Positions 7,071-10,813 of a stretch of 23,079 nucleotides of DNA are shown in pieces. The stretch is from IMG/VR virus record IMGVR_UViG_3300048104_000160, positions 1 to 23,079 of that record. One strand, 5' to 3'. Origin of the DNA: a virus. Below the pieces are notes generated by a model. The model was not told the DNA's origin. It ran no database searches and saw only the letters and a program-made list of their open reading frames with translations. Every line of letters starts with the position of its first letter. The first letter of the stretch is position 1. The translations under genes were made by a program, and so were the position numbers.

Positions 7071-7673
7071 TCACTGTAATAAATAATTGTAATGGGCTTC
7101 AGAAACTTGGTGTCCGTTCTCCCACGATTTGTCACGATCTCCTAGAAAATTACACCAATTGTTCCAAAGGTGTTCGGTCCCGATGCTGTGGCATATGTTA
7201 ATATATTGAGAGATTCTTGTTCGGCGGATGTCTTCAGACTTCAAAGTCTTGGGAAGTTTAAGATGCTTTTCATCAATGCCATACATTCTAATATTATGTG
7301 TATCAATACAGCCGACCAAACCTTCGGTCATCTGACACACAAACCCCGCCTTAACCAATCCCAAATTTGGAACACGTAAAAATATTTTCATCAAACTCAT
7401 TGCTTTGTGGGCATCGGTTCGGTTAGAATTACAGATTGCCAAATATTGTGAGTGCATAAAATGTTTATTGCTTTGTAAATATTTGTAGGCGTTGCGCTTA
7501 CTCCCCCATAAAAACTTAGAGTCTGCCCCGTTCTCTTTAACATCTAGTATCTGCCGTCCAACACCTGACCAGTTTTGTTGAATACTTAAGACTACCATGA
7601 GGATAATATCTGCAAGATTATCGGCTGATAACTTTGAGTAATCTTGAATGGCTTTTGCATGAATATTATACAT
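7071..7673 (-). CDS. Putative helix-hairpin-helix (HhH-GPD-like) DNA-repair protein
   Basis: A 200-residue protein. Residues 101-126 read VPNLGLVKAGFVCQMTEG followed by LVGCIDTH, which lines up with the HhH and catalytic-Asp region of endonuclease III-type glycosylases (LPGVGRKTA…VDTH). The Asp equivalent to the catalytic one is D124. At the position of the catalytic Lys of bifunctional enzymes there is Val, with Lys one place later (K108), so a monofunctional or non-catalytic protein is possible. The flanks are helical, and a Trp-rich end (EHLWNNWCNFLGDRDKSW) could be a binding surface. No Fe-S cysteine cluster is seen. It starts with AGGAG nine bases upstream. The fold is my inference from one motif region. 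Confidence 0.55.
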   Translation of the reverse strand: MYNIHAKAIQDYSKLSADNLADIILMVVLSIQQNWSGVGRQILDVKENGADSKFLWGSKRNAYKYLQSNKHFMHSQYLAICNSNRTDAHKAMSLMKIFLRVPNLGLVKAGFVCQMTEGLVGCIDTHNIRMYGIDEKHLKLPKTLKSEDIRRTRISQYINICHSIGTEHLWNNWCNFLGDRDKSWENGHQVSEAHYNYLLQ

Positions 7674-7872
7674 TTTTTAACTCTCCTAAAAACTCATTAA
7701 CATTAAGTTTAGATTCAACAACTGCATCGTGGAACTCATATACATCATCAAGCGTCCAAGTATTGTTAAGTTTTTTCCCCCAAGCTTCGATAAGAATATC
7801 AATAAAATCTTCATCGTCTAAACAATACTTTACTTTACGATTCCAATTAAGCTTTTTAACTTTCTTCACCAT
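7666..7872 (-). CDS. Hypothetical protein, 68 aa
   Basis: Not recognised. A basic N-terminus (MVKKVKKLNWNRKVK) is followed by acidic helices (DDEDFIDILIEAWGKKL, DDVYEFHDAVVESKL). The ATG at 7872 has GAGG nine bases upstream. An ATG at 7887 is the alternative. It overlaps the HhH gene start by 8 bases. Confidence 0.65.
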   Translation of the reverse strand: MVKKVKKLNWNRKVKYCLDDEDFIDILIEAWGKKLNNTWTLDDVYEFHDAVVESKLNVNEFLGELKNV

Positions 7873-7876
7873 GATA

Positions 7877-8104
7877 TTATTCCTCATCCCAAGGTATCAT
7901 TTTATTCCAGCAAGGCGGACAATGATAAACGCCACTGTCAGCACCAATAAGTATTTCACGGTCATCTGCATTTAAGTCAGGGAAGACGTGTTGAACTAAA
8001 GCGTTTCGATCATCCTTATATTCTTTCCAAGAATTTTCGGGGACATCGACGGCCTGTAAAGATTTACACATATTACACTCGGACATCACAGCTATCATTG
8101 TCAC
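7877..8104 (-). CDS. Zinc-ribbon protein, 75 aa
   Basis: Two CxxC pairs, C10-C13 (CNMC) and C62-C65 (CPPC), separated by a helical middle with HVFPDLNADDREILI. This is the arrangement of a small phage zinc-ribbon family, and the PDL-x-x-D-x-RE-x-LI stretch before the second pair is typical of it as I recall. It should bind one zinc ion; DNA or protein binding is unknown. The GTG start (8104) is chosen because GAGG lies six bases upstream; an ATG at 8098 is possible. The start overlaps the stop of the 34-residue gene by four bases (GTGA). Confidence 0.75.
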   Translation of the reverse strand: MTMIAVMSECNMCKSLQAVDVPENSWKEYKDDRNALVQHVFPDLNADDREILIGADSGVYHCPPCWNKMIPWDEE

Positions 8105-8205
8105 ATTGCACCTCGCATTAATTTATAATTAAACACTAACATTGCCCAATCAATGTGGTCATCCGATTGATTTGCAACGAACCATAACACTTCTTCAACT
8201 ACCAT
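8101..8205 (-). CDS. Tiny hypothetical protein, 34 aa
   Basis: First frame after promoter P2: MVVEEVLWFVANQSDDHIDW, then a hydrophobic part ending KLMRGAM. GAGG lies six bases before the second of two adjacent ATGs (8205; the first is 8208). The stop overlaps the GTG of the zinc-ribbon gene by four bases. It could be a leader peptide that couples translation of the operon or a real small protein. Confidence 0.55.
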   Translation of the reverse strand: MVVEEVLWFVANQSDDHIDWAMLVFNYKLMRGAM

Positions 8206-8252
8206 CATGCACCTCGTATAATAAAACAAAGGGCGATCTCGACTGCCATTAC

Positions 8253-8282
8253 AGTATGCCGAAAACCGCCCTCAGTTGTCAA
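8253..8282 (-). promoter_or_regulatory. Promoter P2, sigma70-type, leftward
   Basis: On the minus strand TTGACA (8282-8277), an 18-base spacer and CATACT (8258-8253). The 19 bases ending in the -35 (8295-8277) are identical to those of P1. Just upstream a 7-base inverted repeat, TATCTTT…AAAGATA (8290-8308) with a 5-base centre, may be an operator or activator site. It should drive the genes from 8205 leftward. Confidence 0.7.
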
Positions 8283-8310
8283 GGCTTCTTATCTTTGCGC
8301 GAAAGATATC

Positions 8311-8514
8311 TTATTCTTGTATAATAAAATCTTCAATAAGATCTAAGGCCTCCGACGCTTTCTTTTCTTGTCTATCAACAATCTTATTAATTTTTAATAG
8401 TGCCGCAGAGATCCTATCGTCCGCCGATTCAATTCTATCAAGCTTAAGATGATCTTTTGAAATACTTAAGTTCAGTGCGATGCTTTGCAACATCATTAAA
8501 TCTACCGTGTCCAT
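8311..8514 (-). CDS. Hypothetical helical protein, 67 aa
   Basis: Not recognised. Starts MDTVDLMMLQSIALNL and is all-helical in appearance, with heptad-like leucines and isoleucines (LDRIESADDRISAALLKINKIVDRQ) and an acidic end. The ATG at 8514 is chosen because GGAG lies six bases upstream (TTGGAGAAGCGCATGGAC). The same leader occurs at the next gene upstream. It lies between a terminator and promoter P2. Confidence 0.65.
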   Translation of the reverse strand: MDTVDLMMLQSIALNLSISKDHLKLDRIESADDRISAALLKINKIVDRQEKKASEALDLIEDFIIQE

Positions 8515-8539
8515 GCGCTTCTCCAATAAAAATAAAAAT

Positions 8540-8557
8540 AAAAAGGGCCGAAGCCCT
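8540..8557 (-). terminator. Intrinsic terminator with cUUCGg loop, leftward
   Basis: On the minus strand AGGGC-TTCG-GCCCT followed by TTTTTATTTTTA. Stem 5 bp with a C(UUCG)G tetraloop. It lies between the genes at 8568-8744 and 8311-8514, so the latter needs read-through or processing. Confidence 0.8.
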
Positions 8558-8567
8558 AAGATATTTA

Positions 8568-8744
8568 TTAACTTGAATAGTCTTCAAATAACTGGGCAAG
8601 GGCTATCTTCCCGTGATCGCTGTTCGAAAGATCTTTAATTAAATCTTCTATGCCTACGGTATAACCTTTCTGCTCGCCGAAATAATATCCCACACAATAC
8701 GAAAGGCCGATTAAAGACAATACAAATATAAAATAAGCGTCCAT
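8568..8744 (-). CDS. Small predicted membrane protein, 58 aa
   Basis: One hydrophobic segment near the N-terminus (AYFIFVLSLIGLSYCVGYYF, about 3-22), then an acidic soluble tail (IEDLIKDLSNSDHGKIALAQLFEDYSS). The ATG at 8744 has GGAG six bases upstream in a leader nearly the same as that of the following gene. It is flanked on both sides by intrinsic terminators with UUCG loops. No family recognised; an early protein acting at the host membrane is possible. Confidence 0.65.
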   Translation of the reverse strand: MDAYFIFVLSLIGLSYCVGYYFGEQKGYTVGIEDLIKDLSNSDHGKIALAQLFEDYSS

Positions 8745-8764
8745 GTGTTTCTCCAAATTAAAAC

Positions 8765-8787
8765 AAAAAAAAGAGGCCGAAGCCTCT
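8765..8787 (-). terminator. Intrinsic terminator with cUUCGg loop, leftward
   Basis: On the minus strand AGAGGC-TTCG-GCCTCT followed by eight T. The 6-bp stem, stable tetraloop and clean T run make this the strongest terminator of the early region. It stands between the 51- and 58-residue genes. Confidence 0.85.
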
Positions 8788-8800
8788 CAAGTATTAACAA

Positions 8801-8956
8801 TTAAACATCTCTAAGGATTTCTTCAATAGGTCGTGTCTGCTCTTTAATTTCTTCAACGCTGGTGAAGCCGCACTCCAAGCTTCGTAAAAGTTCTTTATAA
8901 GATTCTATCACAGCCGCTTGCTTTCCAATAAGAACAAATAAGTCATAATTAGACAT
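8801..8956 (-). CDS. Small hypothetical protein, 51 aa
   Basis: Starts MSNYDLFVLIGKQAAVIESY and ends EEIKEQTRPIEEILRDV. Helical and acidic in its second half. AAGGA precedes the ATG by about 8 bases. It sits between two terminators and fills the only space available, so it is probably real. No family recognised. Confidence 0.65.
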   Translation of the reverse strand: MSNYDLFVLIGKQAAVIESYKELLRSLECGFTSVEEIKEQTRPIEEILRDV

Positions 8957-8989
8957 AAATATTTCCTTTCAAAGAATAAGAATAAAAAT

Positions 8990-9009
8990 AAAAGGGGGCG
9001 TTAACCCCC
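8990..9009 (-). terminator. Intrinsic terminator, leftward
   Basis: On the minus strand GGGGG-TTAACG-CCCCC followed by TTTTATTTTTATT, 8 bases after the stop of the 153-residue gene. The third of three terminators that separate consecutive early genes. Confidence 0.8.
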
Positions 9010-9017
9010 GCAAGTCT

Positions 9018-9479
9018 TTAGATATCTTCAGCAATCGCTCGCTGGGCATCGACCATCGCCGTGACAAGCTTGGTGAGGTCGCTGATTTGCTTCTCAAGAT
9101 CTTTGATCTTCTTCGTCTCAGCGGGTGCCGCCTTGGCCGCCTTAGTCTTAACAGGCGCTGAAGTCTTAGCGGCGGCTTGGCGATCCTTGGTGAAAGCATT
9201 GAAGCGGTTAAGATACTTTGTATCTACGTCCTCAAGCTTGCTCGCTGATAAGATCTTAGCGATGTCGCCGTGGGTAAGCTTCTTCGTCTTCGAAGATGAA
9301 TCAGTCTTAAACATGGCGTACCAGACCTTGCCGGTGTTAAGCCCTTGGAGCGAGGCCATCTTTCCGGATGCGGCATACATCTGCTTCGGAGAAGCCGCCT
9401 TGTTTTCGGGGATATCATTGAACAGCTCCGCTGTCTCAAGTGTACGATTCAATTCACCACCAACATTACGTGTAGACAT
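9018..9479 (-). CDS. Early protein with Lys/Ala-rich linker and coiled-coil end, 153 aa
   Basis: First gene of the left arm. It has a mixed N-terminal domain (about 1-98, with ASPKQMYAASGKMASLQGL and HGDIAKILSASKLEDVD), a Lys/Ala-rich low-complexity linker (about 103-122) and a predicted coiled coil (KIKDLEKQISDLTKLVTAMVDAQRAIAEDI). It is clearly more GC-rich than its neighbours by eye, with many GCC/AAG/CTT-type codons, which may mean high expression or a different origin. AGGAG six bases upstream fixes the ATG. It is followed by a strong terminator, so it may be made in large amounts from its own leader. No family recognised; nucleic-acid binding is possible from the basic linker. Confidence 0.75.
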   Translation of the reverse strand: MSTRNVGGELNRTLETAELFNDIPENKAASPKQMYAASGKMASLQGLNTGKVWYAMFKTDSSSKTKKLTHGDIAKILSASKLEDVDTKYLNRFNAFTKDRQAAAKTSAPVKTKAAKAAPAETKKIKDLEKQISDLTKLVTAMVDAQRAIAEDI

Positions 9480-9536
9480 AAAACTCTCCTAGAGTTATAG
9501 ATAAAAACCAAAGCGACCGCCGCTTCAGCCCTTTCA

Positions 9537-9565
9537 AAGCTAAGGGTTTCGGTCCTCGGTGTCAA
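9537..9565 (-). promoter_or_regulatory. Possible promoter P3, leftward, for the 153-aa gene
   Basis: On the minus strand a perfect TTGACA (9565-9560) with a 17-base spacer to TAGCTT, a poor -10. Just upstream is an inverted repeat GTGAA-AAA-TTCAC. The -35 is convincing but the weak -10 would need an activator. The strong promoter at 10,094-10,122 is the alternative source of transcripts. Confidence 0.4.
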
Positions 9566-9734
9566 TGTGAATTTTTCACAAACCTCCCCTTCCCTAAAGG
9601 GAAAAAAGTTTCTCGGCGGCCTTCACTAGCAGTTTCTACTTAATGTTGTAAGTTATTGAGAGTGTTGGAGTTCTTTAGAGTTATTGTAATAATTTTGAAA
9701 GCCTTTGTATTCTCTTGCTGGCTGTCAACTTGAA

Positions 9735-9774
9735 AATTTCTGAAGGCTCTAAAATTCTTTAGAATTTCTGAAGG
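9735..9774. repeat. 12-base direct repeats with a hairpin between
   Basis: AATTTCTGAAGG occurs at 9735-9746 and 9763-9774. The AAATTC-TTTA-GAATTT inverted repeat overlaps the second copy. Two copies 28 bases apart could be a protein-binding pair. Confidence 0.6.
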
Positions 9775-9791
9775 GGGGTTTCGGAGCTTCA

Positions 9792-9808
9792 AAGACTTTT
9801 AAAGTCTT
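9792..9808. repeat. Perfect inverted repeat, 8-bp arms
   Basis: AAGACTTT-T-AAAGTCTT. A one-base centre makes it a better dimeric protein-binding site than an RNA hairpin. It directly precedes the GT-rich tract. Confidence 0.6.
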
Positions 9809-9810
9809 CA

Positions 9811-9877
9811 ATGTGTGTGTGCGCCTGTGTAGGCGTGTGCATTATGCGTGTGTGCGTGTGCATGACGTGTGTGTCTG
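9811..9877 (+). repeat. GT-rich tract with repeated CGTGTG units
   Basis: Nearly pure alternating purine-pyrimidine (GT, GC, AC steps) on the plus strand, with about four copies of a (GC/AC)GTGTG(TG)C unit, and small palindromes CGCCT-GTGT-AGGCG (9822-9835) and GCATTATGC (9840-9848). Such sequence can adopt Z-DNA. It may be a packaging, origin or protein-binding site; the sequence alone does not decide. Confidence 0.6.
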
Positions 9878-9964
9878 CAAGGGTACGCAGGTGGCCATAC
9901 CCCCTCCCATATATATATACTCATGCTCAAACATTTTCCAAAGGTTCTAGAGTGTCTACCAGAT

Positions 9965-10021
9965 AGGCCCACAGACCTTTAAAGCCCCCAGATACTAAAA
10001 AAGGCCCACCGGCCTTTAAAG
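9965..10021. repeat. 20-base imperfect direct repeat (terminator-like block)
   Basis: AGGCCCACAGACCTTTAAAG (9965-9984) and AGGCCCACCGGCCTTTAAAG (10002-10021) differ at two positions. The right copy forms a good minus-strand terminator; the two changes in the left copy break the stem, so it looks like a decayed duplicate. Confidence 0.65.
9997..10017 (-). terminator. Intrinsic terminator, leftward, about 90 bases after the consensus promoter
   Basis: On the minus strand AAAGGCC-GGTG-GGCCTTT continuing to six T in total. Stem 7 bp, loop 4. It defines the 3' end of the predicted small RNA. Confidence 0.8.
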
Positions 10022-10088
10022 AGTCCCACTGCAAGTGGGGAGGATATGTAGATATGTAGGATATATATATGTACCTCGGGGGGTACAA
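9997..10088 (-). ncRNA. Predicted structured small RNA or antitermination leader, about 90 nt
   Basis: The region runs from the expected start of the perfect promoter at 10,094-10,122 to a clear intrinsic terminator. Predicted folding of the minus-strand RNA: a hairpin at the very 5' end (UGUACC-CCCCGA-GGUACA, 10087-10070), then an AU-rich single-stranded stretch with three UACAUAU units (two exact tandem UACAUAUC copies at 10058-10043), a second hairpin (CCCACU-UGC-AGUGGG, 10039-10025), and the terminator hairpin. No start codon with a ribosome binding site is seen inside. It could be a free regulatory RNA with the UACAUAU stretch as target or protein site, or a leader acting on RNA polymerase like the put RNA of HK022. 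There is no similarity I can name. Confidence 0.6.
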
Positions 10089-10093
10089 ATGTT

Positions 10094-10122
10094 ATTATAA
10101 GGGTGTATGAGAGTTTTGTCAA
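10094..10122 (-). promoter_or_regulatory. Perfect-consensus sigma70 promoter, leftward
   Basis: On the minus strand TTGACA (10122-10117), exactly 17 bases, TATAAT (10099-10094). All 12 consensus bases are present with optimal spacing. The start is expected near 10,086-10,088, at the foot of the first predicted hairpin. It is the strongest promoter in the window and is back to back with the rightward one. Confidence 0.85.
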
Positions 10123-10155
10123 TGAAATAATACCATAAAAAGAATAAAATAGTTC

Positions 10156-10184
10156 TTGACAAGACTTATATATCTCCTTATACT
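10156..10184 (+). promoter_or_regulatory. Sigma70-type promoter, rightward, for packaging and structural genes
   Basis: TTGACA (10156-10161), 17-base spacer, TATACT (10179-10184). Eleven of twelve consensus bases. The predicted start falls at about 10,190-10,192, on the ATG of the terminase small subunit. Confidence 0.85.
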
Positions 10185-10191
10185 TTATAAC

Positions 10192-10599
10192 ATGGAAACT
10201 AAAAAAGAATTGACAACAAAACAACAAGATTTTTTAGACAATCTTATAGCTTGTGGTGGTGATGCCCGTCAAGCCGCAGAAGTAGCTGGTTATGCACCCG
10301 GAAGTTACACATCAGTTGTCAAAGCTCTTAAGTCAGAAATCTTAGATCTTACTGAAGGCGTGTTAGCCGTAAACGCCCCTAAAGCAGCCATGAAGCTCAT
10401 TCAGGTCATGGACAGCGATGAGCCTATCCCACAGGCTAATATGCGACTACAGGCAGCACAGACGCTCCTAGACCGTGTTGGGATAGGTAAGAAAGAAAGA
10501 TTAGATGTAAAAGTTGAAACACCAAGTGGATTATTTATTCTTCCTGCAAAAGCACCAACAATCATAGAAGACGCAGAATATGAAGAGACGTACGAGTAG
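10192..10599 (+). CDS. Terminase small subunit
   Basis: A 135-residue DNA-recognition subunit that selects phage DNA for packaging. The N-terminus has the typical helix-turn-helix of this group: LTTKQQDFLDNLIACGGDA followed by RQAAEVAGYAPGSY (about 6-38). The middle is helical and ends LQAAQTLLDRVGIGKKERLDVKVE, a common end region of small terminases. The ATG at 10192 is chosen because the upstream frame is occupied by the promoter. There is no ribosome binding site, and transcription should start at or next to the ATG, so the mRNA appears leaderless. The large subunit follows two genes later. Confidence 0.85.
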   Translation: METKKELTTKQQDFLDNLIACGGDARQAAEVAGYAPGSYTSVVKALKSEILDLTEGVLAVNAPKAAMKLIQVMDSDEPIPQANMRLQAAQTLLDRVGIGKKERLDVKVETPSGLFILPAKAPTIIEDAEYEETYE

Positions 10600-10813
10600 T
10601 ACAATTCCATTTGGTTATAAGTTAGTAGATTCAGATCCTGAACACATCGAAGAGATCACAAGCGAACTTGAAGCCTTAAACAAGATTCTACCGATGATTA
10701 AATCAAGATCTCTGTCTCTACGCGAAGGTGCATTGTGGTTGACCCATAAAACTGGTCGTTCTGTTTCACATCAAGGATTACAAAAAATAATCAATAAATA
10801 TGGAAAAGAATGA
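10580..10813 (+). CDS. Small HTH protein resembling the Recombinase domain of serine integrases
   Basis: A 77-residue protein. IPFGYKLVDSDPEHIEEI (9-26) is followed by SRSLSLREGALWLTHKTGRS and VSHQGLQKIINK (42-73). This order, PFGY, then a spacer helix, then SLREGA-x-WL and a second helix pair, is that of the DNA-binding Recombinase domain of large serine recombinases, but no catalytic domain is present. Similar stand-alone proteins occur next to terminase genes in marine phages as I recall. It may help terminase recognise DNA. It overlaps the small subunit by 20 bases and the large subunit by 14, with no clear ribosome binding site. Confidence 0.65.
   Translation: MKRRTSSTIPFGYKLVDSDPEHIEEITSELEALNKILPMIKSRSLSLREGALWLTHKTGRSVSHQGLQKIINKYGKE

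Larger units (their letters stand above)
9480..10191. other. Non-coding divergence region between left and right arms
   Basis: About 710 bases without a credible protein gene. From left to right it holds the possible promoter P3, a 6-bp inverted repeat TTCCCT-AA-AGGGAA near 9,590, a pair of 12-base direct repeats, a short palindrome, a GT-rich tract, a duplicated terminator-like block, a predicted structured RNA on the minus strand, and two divergent sigma70 promoters. It lies just before the terminase small subunit, where packaging sites often occur in phages. It is the regulatory switch point of the window. Confidence 0.8.

Noticed and set aside
8969-9439. Two arginine-rich minus-strand frames (8969-9199 and 9224-9439).
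   Set aside because: They are out-of-frame readings of the GC-rich 153-residue gene, which has a proper ribosome binding site and sensible composition.
9588-9606. Inverted repeat TTCCCT-AA-AGGGAA beside a run of A as a possible terminator.
   Set aside because: The T run lies on the wrong side for leftward transcription, and there is none for rightward transcription.
9695-9729. TTGACA on the minus strand at 9,729-9,724.
   Set aside because: No acceptable -10 follows at 16-18 bases.
9811-9966. Plus-strand frame of 51 codons giving a Cys/Val-rich peptide (MCVCACVGVC…).
   Set aside because: The cysteines come from the GT-rich repeat itself. There is no ribosome binding site and no promoter.
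9979-10227. Minus-strand frame of 82 codons across the divergence region.
   Set aside because: It covers both divergent promoters and the hairpins, has no ribosome binding site, and its Phe/Tyr/Ile content follows from AT-rich DNA.
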